Of a stretch of 64,000 bases of DNA, positions 8,573 through 16,920 are shown in pieces. The stretch's first letter is position 1; each line of letters starts with the position of its first letter. Origin of the DNA: Pimelobacter simplex (GTDB lineage Bacteria; Actinomycetota; Actinomycetes; Propionibacteriales; Nocardioidaceae); the NCBI GenBank assembly GCA_016803235.1, contig JADCLI010000023.1, positions 1-64,000 on the forward strand, in the 5' to 3' direction. The position numbers were made by a program, and so were the translations under genes. Under the pieces are notes generated by a model. It worked only from the letters and a program-made list of their open reading frames with translations. It was not told the origin of the DNA and searched no databases.

Positions 8573-9940
8573 ATGGAGCTCAGAGAGACCATCCGCACGA
8601 CCGCCATGACCTCCTTCCAGTGGAAGGTCGTGGCGCTGTGCATCCTGCTGACCGTCGTCGACGGCTACGAGATCCTGATCACCGCGTTCACGCTGCCGGC
8701 ACTGATCGAGCACTGGGACCTCAGCACCGGCCAGGCCGGTCTGGTCGCATCGATCGGCACGCTCGGGATGGGAATCGGTGCGGTCGCGCTGAGCCCGCTC
8801 GCAGACCGCATCGGCCGACGCCGCCTGATCCTGGGATCACTGCTGCTGATCGTGGTCGGGATGGTGCTCAGCGGCCTGGCCCCCACCTTCGAGGCCTTCC
8901 TCGCTGCGCGCTTCTTCGCGGGCCTCTTCCTCGGCGGCATCGTGCCGAGCATCAACGTGCTCGTCTCGGAGTACGCATCCGACCAGCGACGGGGGACCGT
9001 GATGGGCATCTACGGCATCGGCCTTCCCCTCGGCGCCGCACTCGGCGGCTTCGCGTCAATCGAGCTGATCGACTCCTTCACCTGGCGCGGGCCCTACCTC
9101 GCCGCGGCGACCGTCACGGCGGTGCTGCTCCTGGCCGCCTGGCGCATCCTGCCCGAGTCGGTCGGCTACCTCACCGAGAAGCAGCCGCGGGGCGCCCTCG
9201 ACACCTACAACGCGATCGGCGCCCGCCTCGGTGTCGCTCCTGCCTCCGGCCTGCCCGCGCCGACCGCTGAGGCCTCGGGTCGCCGGGTGTCCGTCGCGGC
9301 GGACATCTTCAGCGGAGTCATGCTGCGCCGTACCGCACTCCTGTGGGTCTCCTACGCCCTGCTGATCGCGTCCTTCTACTTCGCCAACAGCCTCACGGCC
9401 AAGCTCGTCGCGCAGAGCACCGGCAAGCCGGACTTCGGCATCACCGCGCAGTCCCTCGTCGCGGTCGGCGGCGTGATCGGGGCCCTCGCGTTCGCCTGGC
9501 TGTCGAGCAAGGTCCACCCCCGCATGGTCACCGGCGCCATCATGTTCGTCGGCACCGTGGTCTTCTTCGCCTTCGCCGCGTTCTTCGCCAACTCGTCCCT
9601 GGTGCTGCTCCTCGCGGTCCTCGTCGGCTTCTCCGTCAACGGCGGAGTGGCCGCCTACTACGCGATCAGCCCGCCGATCTACCCCACCGCGGTCCGCGCC
9701 ACGGCCGTGGGACTGATGATGGGCGTCGGTCGGGCCGTGGCCTTCCTCGCCCCGAACATCGCCGCCTTCCTCGAGGAGCGCGGCCTGACCGCTCCCGATC
9801 TCTACCGTCTGTACGGCGGCATCCTCGTCCTGTCCGGGATCGCCGTGCTCGCCCTGCACCGCAGCTACCGAGGCCTGAACGCCCACGACGCGATGGAGAC
9901 CGAGACCGAGGTCGGGGCACGGGCGCTCGTGCAGAGGTAG
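8573..9940 (+). CDS. MFS aromatic-acid:H+ symporter, MhpT-like
   Basis: 455-residue major facilitator protein with 12 predicted membrane spans. The family loop DRIGRRR follows TM2 and VDGYE is in TM1, as in the aromatic acid/H+ symporter family (MhpT, PcaK, BenK). As the last gene of the mhpC-A-B operon it most probably imports hydroxyphenylpropionate-type acids. The ATG at 8573 is preceded by a CGGAG element. The stop is 10 bp from the convergent end of the second hydroxylase gene, with no clear terminator between them. The exact substrate is inferred from context. Confidence 0.85.
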   Translation: MELRETIRTTAMTSFQWKVVALCILLTVVDGYEILITAFTLPALIEHWDLSTGQAGLVASIGTLGMGIGAVALSPLADRIGRRRLILGSLLLIVVGMVLSGLAPTFEAFLAARFFAGLFLGGIVPSINVLVSEYASDQRRGTVMGIYGIGLPLGAALGGFASIELIDSFTWRGPYLAAATVTAVLLLAAWRILPESVGYLTEKQPRGALDTYNAIGARLGVAPASGLPAPTAEASGRRVSVAADIFSGVMLRRTALLWVSYALLIASFYFANSLTAKLVAQSTGKPDFGITAQSLVAVGGVIGALAFAWLSSKVHPRMVTGAIMFVGTVVFFAFAAFFANSSLVLLLAVLVGFSVNGGVAAYYAISPPIYPTAVRATAVGLMMGVGRAVAFLAPNIAAFLEERGLTAPDLYRLYGGILVLSGIAVLALHRSYRGLNAHDAMETETEVGARALVQR

Positions 9941-9950
9941 CCGGCGTCGA

Positions 9951-11540
9951 TCAGCGCCTGGCCCTCCCCGGCCGGACTCGGAGGAACCTCGCGCAGGAGT
10001 CGCTGGCAGTACCGACCTGGTCCACCATCGGACGGTCTTCCGGGAATGCGAACGGCGCACGCCTGATGGCATCAGCCACCGTCCCCGCGGTCATGACGGT
10101 CCGGTCCGGTCGCACCAGGGCTGCCTCGTGACGGCCGAGCCATCGTTGCAGCTCTGGCGCTCCGTCGGCGTCGATGACGACCACATCACCGGCGCGGAGG
10201 CGATCTGCGCATGGGCGCGTGGGGGCCGTGCGTGACACGAGCACCCAATGGTGGCCACCCACGACGTCGAGGCGCTCCCCGGAGGCCAGGACCGGGTTCG
10301 GGCACAGCTGTCCGGGAAGGTCACGGCCGAGCCGTCGGCGGTCGACCAGCGAGGAGCGGCACAACGCCGGGGTGGTGCTGTCGAGGACGCGACCGCGTAC
10401 GCCGGGCAGGCGCACGAGGTGGGGAAGGACGACGCCGCGCAGGCGGTCGCCGATGGTGCCGCCGGCCGTCATGGCCCGCCCGACCAGGCTGGCGAGGCGG
10501 ATCATGGACCGCGCGTGGGGCGCGCGCTCGGCCTCGTAGCTGTCGAGGGCGCTGTCCGGCAGCGTGCCGTCGACCACGGCCGCGATCTTCCAGGCGAGGT
10601 TGGCCGCGTCCCTGATGCCGGCGCCCATGCCCTGTCCGACGAACGGCGGGGTGAGGTGCGCGGCGTCGCCGAGGACGAAGATCCCGTCACGGTGCCACCG
10701 GTCGGCGAGCCTCGCCCGGAAGGTGTACTCCGCGACGCGGACGACCTCGAGGTCGGCGAGGTCGGTCTCCCACGGTGCGAGGAGCGGGGCCAGCGCCTCG
10801 AGATCGTGGTAGTCGTCCGAGACCTCGTCGTCCCGGAGGGCGAACTCCCATCGGTGCCGGGTCTCGCCGATGCGCATGTAGGTCGCGGCACGGCTGCTGT
10901 CGCAGACCTGGTGGACGCCGCCCCAGTGCCCCAGCTCGCGCGGGGTCGCGATGTCGACCACGAGCCAGCGCTGCGCGCTGAACCCGAGGTCTCGCATCGT
11001 CGATCCGATCGCCGCACGGACCATGCTGTTCGCGCCGTCGCACCCGAGGACGAACCGGGCACGGACCGTGCGGACCTCGCGCGTGGCGAGGTCGACGTAC
11101 TCGACCTCGGGCCACTCGTGGCCGTTGGGACGGACGGCGCTCACCTCGACGCCGCCACGGAAGGTCACGAGGGACAACTCTCGCATCCGGGCTCGCAGCA
11201 CGGCCTCGAGGTCGGGCTGGTCGAACATGTTGGCCTGCGGATAGCCGTTGGACGTCCGGGGGTCGGTGCGGTCGAACTGGGCGAGCGTGACGTGGGTCGG
11301 CGACAGGAGCCTCAGCCCGGCACCCGGAACGGAGATGGCGTCGACCTGCCTGCCCACGCCCAGGCGGGCCAGGATGCGGTAGACCTCGTCGTCGAAGTGC
11401 ACCGCCCGCGGCTGGGGGAACACGTCCTGCCAGCGCTCCAGGACCAGCGTCGAGACTCCTGCCTGGGCAAGCAGGATGGCGGCCGTGACCCCGGTCGGAC
11501 CGGCACCGACGACCACCACGTCGGGTTGCTCGACGCTCAT
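9951..11540 (-). CDS. FAD-dependent aromatic hydroxylase, MhpA paralogue
   Basis: 529-residue class A flavin monooxygenase. GAGPTG near residue 12 binds the FAD pyrophosphate, and GDAAHLTPPFVGQGMGAGIRD near residue 285 is the second FAD motif. It is clearly of the MhpA type but far from the copy at 5.9 kb, so it probably hydroxylates a different phenolic acid. It is the last gene of a three-gene operon with a VOC extradiol dioxygenase and an FAH-family hydrolase. The ATG at 11540 overlaps the FAH gene stop (ATGA). The order hydroxylase, ring-cleavage enzyme, C-C hydrolase suggests a complete upper pathway; the substrate is unknown. Confidence 0.85.
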   Translation of the reverse strand: MSVEQPDVVVVGAGPTGVTAAILLAQAGVSTLVLERWQDVFPQPRAVHFDDEVYRILARLGVGRQVDAISVPGAGLRLLSPTHVTLAQFDRTDPRTSNGYPQANMFDQPDLEAVLRARMRELSLVTFRGGVEVSAVRPNGHEWPEVEYVDLATREVRTVRARFVLGCDGANSMVRAAIGSTMRDLGFSAQRWLVVDIATPRELGHWGGVHQVCDSSRAATYMRIGETRHRWEFALRDDEVSDDYHDLEALAPLLAPWETDLADLEVVRVAEYTFRARLADRWHRDGIFVLGDAAHLTPPFVGQGMGAGIRDAANLAWKIAAVVDGTLPDSALDSYEAERAPHARSMIRLASLVGRAMTAGGTIGDRLRGVVLPHLVRLPGVRGRVLDSTTPALCRSSLVDRRRLGRDLPGQLCPNPVLASGERLDVVGGHHWVLVSRTAPTRPCADRLRAGDVVVIDADGAPELQRWLGRHEAALVRPDRTVMTAGTVADAIRRAPFAFPEDRPMVDQVGTASDSCARFLRVRPGRARR

Positions 11541-12490
11541 CGCGCCGCGCTGGTCTCGTGGCGGACCGTCGTCCGCTGCCGCCCGAGGTCCAGCTTGCCG
11601 TCCGCGGTGGCGACGTGGATCTCGACCAGGTCTCCGTCGGCGAGGTACGACGCGTTCTTCGCCTGCGCCTTGAAGAACGCCTTCCACTTCGTTGCGGGCG
11701 GGAGGAGCGCTCCGATGATCTCGACCGGCTTGGGCGGCGCCTTGAGCGCCGTACCACCGGGGGTTCCGGTGAGGACCAGGTCGCCCGTGGACAGGGGCTG
11801 GAAGCGCGCGAGTCCCTGGAGTGCCTCGAGTGGCTTGTAGAGCATGTCGTCGGCGACAACCGCGTCCTGCCGGACCTCGCCGTTGACCCGCAGCTGGAGC
11901 CGCAGGTCCTCGAAGCGCTCCCAGTCACCGGGCTCCAGGACGACGAGCCGGGGCCCGACGGGAGTGAAGGTCGGGTAGGACTTGGCCTCGAAGAACTGGG
12001 TCTTCGGCAGCTGCAGGTCGCGAGCGGAGACGTCATTGGTGACGACGAGCGCGGCGACGTGGTCGGCGACGTTCTCCTTCGTCAGGACGGACCCGACCGG
12101 GACGTCCTTGCCGATCACCAGCCCGACCTCGACCTCGTAGTCGAGGAAGCGGACGTGGGACGGCTTCACGATGTCGTCGGCGGGGCCGCTGATCGAGTGC
12201 GACGTCTTGCGGAAGAAGGTCAGCGGCACCGTGTCGGGGTTGAGGCCGGAGTCCTTGATGTGGCTGACGAAGTTCGTCATCTGGGCGACCACACGGCACG
12301 GCGCGGTCACCGGCGCCTGCAGCTCACCGCCGGGCAGGGCGCTCTCCATCCCGGCGACAGCGAGGTCGACCGCTTCGCGGTCGGCGAGCAGCTCGGCGGT
12401 GGTGCGCGCGGTGGTGTCGACGGGGGTGCCGGTGCGCGCCGACTTCTGGACGTACCAGCGCTCGGCGATGCGGATGATGTTGATGCTCAT
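11537..12490 (-). CDS. Fumarylacetoacetate hydrolase (FAH) family protein
   Basis: 317 residues with the FAH-family fold. The core begins around residue 60, with the metal-binding sequence DYEVEVGLVIGKDV near residue 120, VTNDVSARDLQ near 155, and the C-terminal GDLVLTGTPGG near 240. Members hydrolyse C-C bonds of diketo acids or isomerise/decarboxylate hydroxymuconate derivatives. Here it probably acts on the product of the co-transcribed VOC dioxygenase. The N-terminal 60 residues are not part of the core and are common in longer FAH proteins. Both neighbours overlap it by 4 bp, implying tight co-translation. Confidence 0.85.
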   Translation of the reverse strand: MSINIIRIAERWYVQKSARTGTPVDTTARTTAELLADREAVDLAVAGMESALPGGELQAPVTAPCRVVAQMTNFVSHIKDSGLNPDTVPLTFFRKTSHSISGPADDIVKPSHVRFLDYEVEVGLVIGKDVPVGSVLTKENVADHVAALVVTNDVSARDLQLPKTQFFEAKSYPTFTPVGPRLVVLEPGDWERFEDLRLQLRVNGEVRQDAVVADDMLYKPLEALQGLARFQPLSTGDLVLTGTPGGTALKAPPKPVEIIGALLPPATKWKAFFKAQAKNASYLADGDLVEIHVATADGKLDLGRQRTTVRHETSAAR

Positions 12491-13620
12491 GAGTTGGCCA
12501 CCTTCAGGAGCCCGCGCAGGCGGGTCAGGTCGAATTCGTTGTCGGAGCTCCGCAGGGCGGAGAGGAGGGAGCGGGCTTCGGCCAGGGACTCGCGGCCGGG
12601 CTTGATGCCCAGGAAGTCCGCCGATGCCGGCGGCCCCCACTGCGCGAGGCCGGAGGCGGTCATCGGCGCCCACCCGGGCTCGAGGGTGTTGTCGAACATG
12701 TCCCCGTCGGTGAAGTGCTCGACGAGGAAGCCCTTGTCGTCGCGCCAGTAGTCGAAGATCTGGCTGCCCTGGATGTGCCGGCCGATGCCCCACGAGCGGT
12801 GATAGCCGGCATCGCGGAGGAACTCGCCGCCCGCGGCGAGTGCGTCGAGGTCGGCCACCTGGTACGCCGAGTGCACGTAGCGTGCGCGAGGACCGAGGGC
12901 CATCGCGAGCGTGTGGTGGTCCGCGGGTTCACTGCCGCGGTCGCACCGGATGAAGCTCATCGTCGGCCCCCTGGACCGCTGGCCGTCGTAGTAGAGGAAG
13001 TCGCTGACGATCAGCCCGAGGTGCTCGAGGTACCAGTCGAGGGCCTCGCGGTAGTGCGGCGTCTGGAGGACGACGTGGCCGAGCCGCTCGACCTTCGCGG
13101 GCTCGCGCAGGGGACGCTGCGTGGTGTTCGCCCGCGCGACCCGGCCACCGGCGTTGTGGACGAGCGGCGCCTGGCCCGGCAGGGCCGCCAGGAAGTGACA
13201 GCCGGTCACCACCCGGACCCGCGCACCGCTGGGGTCACGGGCGTCGACGGTGAGGCCGCCCAGGTTCTCCGGCAGCGGCGTCACGACGAGGTCGAGGTGG
13301 CCGGCGAGCCGGAGCAGGTCGGCGTCGTCGCCGGCCAGGAACGCCGGTCCGGTGAACCGCGATCGCGGACTGCGGCGTACGACGACGGCGGGACTGCCCG
13401 CGAGCGTGCCCCGCAGGTGCAGCTCGTCTCGATCCTTGAAGCTCGTCGCGAAGCCGAAGGCGTGCGCGAAGACCTCGGCGCCGTCGAGATCCGGCTTCTC
13501 GAACTCCAGCCACGCCAGGTCGCGCACCTTGATGACGGGGTTGCGCGCCCGGCCGGGGTGCTCTCCGGCCAGCGCTCCCTGCTCGCTGTGCAGGTCGTTG
13601 TGGGTGTGATGCGTGGACAT
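12487..13620 (-). CDS. VOC-family (type I) extradiol dioxygenase
   Basis: 377-residue two-domain vicinal-oxygen-chelate protein of the 2,3-dihydroxybiphenyl dioxygenase kind. The Fe(II) ligands are visible in the C-terminal domain: H182 (LGHVVL), H250 (YVHSAYQV) and E301 (LVEHFTDGD). The second-shell H235/H236 (ADHHTLAM) and H282 (GRHIQG) are also kept, so the enzyme should be active. The ATG at 13620 has a strong GGGAGG site. It is the first gene of the operon that includes the FAH and hydroxylase genes, divergent from a TetR regulator, with two palindromic operators in the 134-bp gap. It is of a different evolutionary class from MhpB at 7.6 kb. Confidence 0.85.
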   Translation of the reverse strand: MSTHHTHNDLHSEQGALAGEHPGRARNPVIKVRDLAWLEFEKPDLDGAEVFAHAFGFATSFKDRDELHLRGTLAGSPAVVVRRSPRSRFTGPAFLAGDDADLLRLAGHLDLVVTPLPENLGGLTVDARDPSGARVRVVTGCHFLAALPGQAPLVHNAGGRVARANTTQRPLREPAKVERLGHVVLQTPHYREALDWYLEHLGLIVSDFLYYDGQRSRGPTMSFIRCDRGSEPADHHTLAMALGPRARYVHSAYQVADLDALAAGGEFLRDAGYHRSWGIGRHIQGSQIFDYWRDDKGFLVEHFTDGDMFDNTLEPGWAPMTASGLAQWGPPASADFLGIKPGRESLAEARSLLSALRSSDNEFDLTRLRGLLKVANS

Positions 13621-13636
13621 GCCACCTCCCTTTGAA

Positions 13637-13650
13637 TGACGAAATCGTCA
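13637..13650. promoter_or_regulatory. TetR operator copy 1 (TGACGA-N2-TCGTCA)
   Basis: TGACGAAATCGTCA is a perfect inverted repeat apart from its central AA. It lies 17 bp upstream of the VOC dioxygenase start, between it and the divergent tetR gene, and is repeated 44 bp away at 13681. Confidence 0.75.
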
Positions 13651-13680
13651 GTCAAGAGGTGGGGACTCGTCAAGAGTTTC

Positions 13681-13694
13681 TGACGAAATCGTCA
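13681..13694. promoter_or_regulatory. TetR operator copy 2 (TGACGA-N2-TCGTCA)
   Basis: The second identical TGACGAAATCGTCA, here extended by one matching base on each side (13680-13695). The centre-to-centre distance of 44 bp is about four helical turns, so two repressor dimers would bind the same face. It is 61 bp upstream of the tetR GTG start and probably autoregulates that gene as well as the three-gene catabolic operon. Confidence 0.75.
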
Positions 13695-13754
13695 GAAGTG
13701 CTGATCCGACCTAGAGTGGTGTCGCGCGAAACGCGGCCTGCGAGGAGGCAACAG

Positions 13755-14447
13755 GTGTCGGACGCGATGGCCAGGGCGGCGAGCACCCGCGGCGCCCGAC
13801 GGCGAGCCCAGACCAGGTCCGCCCTCGTCAGGGCAGGCCAACAGCTCATCGCCGAGAACCGGACCAACGCCGCGATCCTCGAGATCACCCAGCTCGCGGA
13901 CGTCGGAATGGGGTCGTTCTACAACCACTTCGAGAGCCGGGAGCAGCTGTTCGAGGCTGCCGTCGACGACGCCCTCGAGCAACAGGGCGCGTTCCTCGAC
14001 CAGCTCACGACCGACCTCGACGATCCTGCCGAGTCGTTCGCACGGAGCTTCCGCCTGGTCGGCCGACTGCACCGGCACGTCCCCGAGCTGAGCAAGGTGA
14101 TCCTGTCGCAGGGAGCCGCGCTGGTCACGTCCGACCACGGCCTCGCCCCCCGAGCCCTGCGCGACATCCGCGCCGCCGTCGAGGCCGGCCGCTTCTCCTC
14201 CAGCGACCCGACCGCCGCACTGCTGATCGCCGGCGGCGCGGCCCTCACCCTTGCCCAGCACCTCCACGAGCACCCCGAGGTCGACGACGCCGCCCTCACC
14301 GACAGCGTCACCGAGTCACTGTTGGTCATGCTGGGCCTCAGCGCCGACGACGCCCACGAGATCGCCACGCACGACCTCCCCGACGTCGGCGGGCCGCTCG
14401 GGGACTTCGAGGCGTCAGAGTCCGCCGCAGACGGTCCAGGTCAGTAG
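13755..14447 (+). CDS. TetR-family repressor of the second aromatic module
   Basis: 230-residue TetR protein: HTH at about residues 18-62 (with GSFYNHFESREQLFEAAV) and an all-helical ligand domain. The start is set at the GTG at 13755 because AGGAGG lies at 13743-13748, six bases before it; the upstream frame runs through the operators and is not coding. The gene is divergent from the VOC-FAH-hydroxylase operon, and two identical palindromes lie between, so it most likely represses that operon until a pathway phenolic or ring-cleavage product binds. Its 3' end abuts a minus-strand remnant of a MenB-like gene, so the last residues may be a recombination junction. Confidence 0.88.
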   Translation: MSDAMARAASTRGARRRAQTRSALVRAGQQLIAENRTNAAILEITQLADVGMGSFYNHFESREQLFEAAVDDALEQQGAFLDQLTTDLDDPAESFARSFRLVGRLHRHVPELSKVILSQGAALVTSDHGLAPRALRDIRAAVEAGRFSSSDPTAALLIAGGAALTLAQHLHEHPEVDDAALTDSVTESLLVMLGLSADDAHEIATHDLPDVGGPLGDFEASESAADGPGQ

Positions 14448-14500
14448 TGCCAGGGGAAGCGCGGCACGCTCAGCGGCCACTTCTGGTCACTGCTGGCAAG
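14441..14500 (-). pseudogene. C-terminal remnant of a MenB-like enoyl-CoA hydratase
   Basis: Read on the minus strand, the bases just before a TGA at 14441-14443 encode SSDQKWPLSVPRFPWHY. This ends like the intact MenB at 44.5 kb (DWSPYPWYY) and like other MenB-type hydratases. A stop codon appears about 30 codons upstream and no further homology is seen, so only the tail remains. It overlaps the last two codons of the tetR gene on the other strand. The reading rests on one short match, so it is tentative. Confidence 0.35.
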
Positions 14501-15134
14501 TGCTGTCTGACCTGCGCAAACTCATTGAGCATCACTGATGGGCGATGGTGGCACGAGTCCTGCTGCCATTTGCCACGCACTCGATCGCCGGGCCCGCCGA
14601 AATCAGCTGACCTGCGCGGAGAAGGTCGCCACGCGGTCAGCGATTGCGGCTCACGGCACGCAGCAGGCGTCACCTACCGGCGCGATCTCTAAGCTTGCCT
14701 GTTTCCTGTGCGACGCCACCCAGGTGCAGCCGGTCGATTTCATCCGTCCCCGTATCCGGCCTCCTCGAGCATCGGACGGGTGTGTTCGCGGAAACGACGC
14801 ATCGGCGCCAGGCTGGGCAACGCCAAGTCCTCCGAGACCACGGGCGGGCGCTCGACCATGACGTTCTGATCCGGTGCCGACGACCGAGGACACCCCATAC
14901 GGTTGGCGCGAGACCGCCGCGAGGAGTTCTGGCAGCCCGTCGACACGCATCATCGCAGGCATCTGACGCGCCGGCCCGCAGCAGGGCCTTCGCCGCTTCG
15001 TCGGGCTCGCGCTCGGCGGCCCACACTGCAGTCGCGGCGTCGAGGCCGTCATTCGAGATGATGAGGACACCCACACCGCCCGCTCTCCAGGGGAGCCCTG
15101 ATGCCGTCGGCGCCCGCCGGCACGTCCGCAGGTC
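14448..15134. other. Gene-poor junction of about 690 bp with probable gene remnants
   Basis: No intact gene is evident. Besides the MenB-like tail, the minus strand at about 14740-15076 shows protein-like text broken across frames: a segment containing GLPELLAAVSRQPYGVSSVV (about 14870-14945), continued in another frame by ERPPVVSEDLALPSLAPMRR (before a stop at 14740). This looks like a frameshifted C-terminal gene fragment of unrecognised family. The word CTGACCTGCG occurs at 14507 and 14607 and again at 44485 beside the relaxase remnant. The stretch may mark the left edge of an acquired segment. Confidence 0.4.
14507..14523 (+). repeat. 17-bp repeat, left copy (pairs with 44485-44501)
   Basis: CTGACCTGCGCAAACTC at this site matches 44485-44501 at 16 of 17 positions and in the same orientation. 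The two copies bracket about 30 kb that includes the island. A shorter CTGACCTGCG is at 14607-14616. They may be old recombination or attachment sites; no integrase gene is present. Confidence 0.35.
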
Positions 15135-15614
15135 TCATTCGTCGAGCAGCAGGACGAGCGACTCCGCCACGCAGGCCGGCTTGTCGACGCCGTCGATCTC
15201 GATGATGGAGTGCTGCACCACCTGGACGCCGTGGGGCAACTGGGTCACGGCCCCGAACGACACGGTCACCCGGATCCGTGCGCCGACCCGGACCGGCGTC
15301 GGGAAGCGGACCTTGTTGAGGCCGTAGTTGATGCGCGGACCGGGGGTTCTCAGGGACACCACCTGGCTGCCGAGATGGGGCAACAGCGAGAGGGTGAGGT
15401 ACCCGTGCGCGATGGTCCCGCCGAAGGGCCCGGATGTCGCACGATCGACGTCGACGTGGATCCACTGCCGGTCTCCCGTGGCGTCTGCGAAGGCGTCGAC
15501 ACGTTCCTGGGTGACCTCCAGCCATTCGGAAGCACCGAGCCGGGTGCCCGCCGCGGACCGCACCGCGTCGATCGTCTCGAAGACCTGCACGTGCCCTCCG
15601 TCATCTCTTTGCAT
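15135..15614 (-). CDS. MaoC-family (R)-enoyl-CoA hydratase
   Basis: 159-residue single hot-dog protein. The hydratase-2 motif is intact: DATGDRQWIHVD around residues 45-56 supplies the catalytic Asp and His, followed by FGGTIAHGYLTLSLLP. It would hydrate a trans-2-enoyl-CoA to the (R)-3-hydroxyacyl-CoA. The ATG at 15614 is used here; a GTG at 15590 with GGAGGG just upstream is an alternative that would trim 8 residues and fits the usual family N-terminus. The gene stands alone between two gene-poor stretches, outside the reach of the island operators, so its link with the pathway is unclear. Confidence 0.8.
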   Translation of the reverse strand: MQRDDGGHVQVFETIDAVRSAAGTRLGASEWLEVTQERVDAFADATGDRQWIHVDVDRATSGPFGGTIAHGYLTLSLLPHLGSQVVSLRTPGPRINYGLNKVRFPTPVRVGARIRVTVSFGAVTQLPHGVQVVQHSIIEIDGVDKPACVAESLVLLLDE

Positions 15615-15912
15615 GGGATTCGTCCACTTTCTAGGGGGTTTCGACCAGGAAAGAAAGGAGGTGCCGTCGGGAGGTTGGGCGAACCAGTTGCGCGCGACAG
15701 CCTCGCCGTGATCGTGCATCCGAGCGCAGCTGGCGCGGTAGTCGACGACGCAGTACCGGCCGACCAGTTCAGCCAGAGCCTCCGGCATACACCAGCCGAT
15801 CTGCCGTTGTGTCCCCGGCGAAGCCACGAGTCACTCGCGCTAACGCAAGGAGCCGCTTCGTCGCAAGCGCAACTGTCCGCGCCGTCCTCCCGACGGAAGC
15901 TCGCGCGAACCT
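15615..15912. other. About 300-bp stretch without a recognisable gene
   Basis: The minus-strand frame continues open upstream of the MaoC gene to 15827 and contains LAELVGRYCVVDYRASCARM. This faintly recalls the start of NTF2/SnoaL-like proteins, but there is no convincing start, length or continuation. No operator or terminator is evident. Confidence 0.3.
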
Positions 15913-16101
15913 TCAGAGGTCTTCGATCTCAGACCGCAACGCTTCGGCCACGGCTCGAAAGGAGACCACCGTCGACGGGCACGGCTCCCAGTACGGCGCA
16001 CCGGCGGCAGCCTGCGCTCCCAGCTCCTCGTACTTCCGGGCGATCCTCAGCAGCGCCGCCCGAAGGCCGGGCGTCGTGCCGTTCGCTGTCGTCGTGTCCA
16101 T
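15913..16101 (-). CDS. Small hypothetical protein
   Basis: 62-residue ORF from an ATG at 16101 preceded by an AGGGACGGG purine stretch (an in-frame ATG at 16146 would add 15 residues). A helical core, GLRAALLRIARKYEELGAQA, ends in an acidic tail. There is no recognised domain, membrane segment or cysteine motif. The composition and the plausible ribosome site argue for a real gene; it lies downstream of, and in the same direction as, the TetR gene at 16.2 kb. Function unknown. Confidence 0.4.
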   Translation of the reverse strand: MDTTTANGTTPGLRAALLRIARKYEELGAQAAAGAPYWEPCPSTVVSFRAVAEALRSEIEDL

Positions 16102-16237
16102 GACGTCCCGTCCCTTCCCGGCCTCATTGCCAGGACCATTGGACATCCCGGTGACGCGGCGCCGCATCCGCAGAACTACCGTCGTGGTACGTACATCCGG
16201 TCGCCGACTGCGTACGACGTCGCGGCAGCCGGGCGGG

Positions 16238-16861
16238 TCAGTCGCGCGGAACGAGCCCGCCGATCAGCATCTCGGCGAACATCTCGCCTATCTCGGACGG
16301 CGAGAGGTTTCCGTCGAGGTGGAGCCAGGTGTGTGTCCACGCGCCGGTTCCGATGATGCCGAAGGCGATCACGCGAGCCGGTCCGATCCGCCGGAACGAG
16401 CCTTCCTTCATGCCGTGGTCGATCAGGTCGACGAAGTAGCGCTCGAACTCGTCGCGCTTGCGCTGGATCTCGTCGAACGTGCTGCCCTCGAGAAAGCGGC
16501 GCTCCTGCAGGAATACGGTGATCTCCGCCTTGTAGACCGCCATTGGCTCCAGAAGCGCTTCCCGGATGAGCTTGCGCAGCCGCTCGGCGGCCGGCAGGCC
16601 CGGCTCGGACATCACCGCCCGCGCCTTGGACAACTGGTGGTCGATGAACTCGTCGTGCACGCGCTGCAGCAGCTCGTCCTTGCTCTCGAAGTGGTGATAG
16701 AACGCACCCTTGGTGAGCCCGGCCGCGTCGACGATGCTCTGGACCGACGTGGCGGCATATCCCCGCGCCTCGAACAGCTCGACCCCCGCCTTCACGAGCG
16801 CATTGCGGGCGCCTTCGGGATCGCGGAGCCTCTTGCGACGAGCGTTCGCAGCTTCGGCCAC
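16238..16861 (-). CDS. TetR-family regulator, candidate master repressor of the 16-44 kb island
   Basis: 207-residue TetR protein: HTH at about residues 12-58 (with GLTKGAFYHHFESKDELLQRV) and a C-terminal helical domain that ends LIGGLVPRD. The GTG at 16861 is chosen because GAGGAGG lies 8 bases upstream; a GTG three codons earlier would overlap that ribosome site. The site at 16901-16920, 40-60 bp before the start, shares its CTAACGTACC half with operators in front of all the other operons of the island. Autoregulation and regulon-wide control by an acyl-CoA or pathway intermediate are therefore likely (inference). Apart from the multidomain LuxR protein at 33.2 kb it is the only dedicated DNA-binding regulator between 16 and 43.6 kb. 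Confidence 0.88.
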   Translation of the reverse strand: MAEAANARRKRLRDPEGARNALVKAGVELFEARGYAATSVQSIVDAAGLTKGAFYHHFESKDELLQRVHDEFIDHQLSKARAVMSEPGLPAAERLRKLIREALLEPMAVYKAEITVFLQERRFLEGSTFDEIQRKRDEFERYFVDLIDHGMKEGSFRRIGPARVIAFGIIGTGAWTHTWLHLDGNLSPSEIGEMFAEMLIGGLVPRD

Positions 16862-16900
16862 AGGGAACACCTCCTCGCTGGAGGCCCTTCCTCCAGCTTC

Positions 16901-16920
16901 CGACTGACCGGTACGTTAGC
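16901..16920 (-). promoter_or_regulatory. Island operator site 1, upstream of tetR
   Basis: On the minus strand this reads GCTAACGTACCGGTCAGTCG. The left half CTAACGTACC matches the CTAACATACC arm of the perfect palindrome at 43546; the right half is degenerate. It is about 40 bp upstream of the TetR start codon, overlapping the end of the preceding MaoC gene. Confidence 0.55.
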
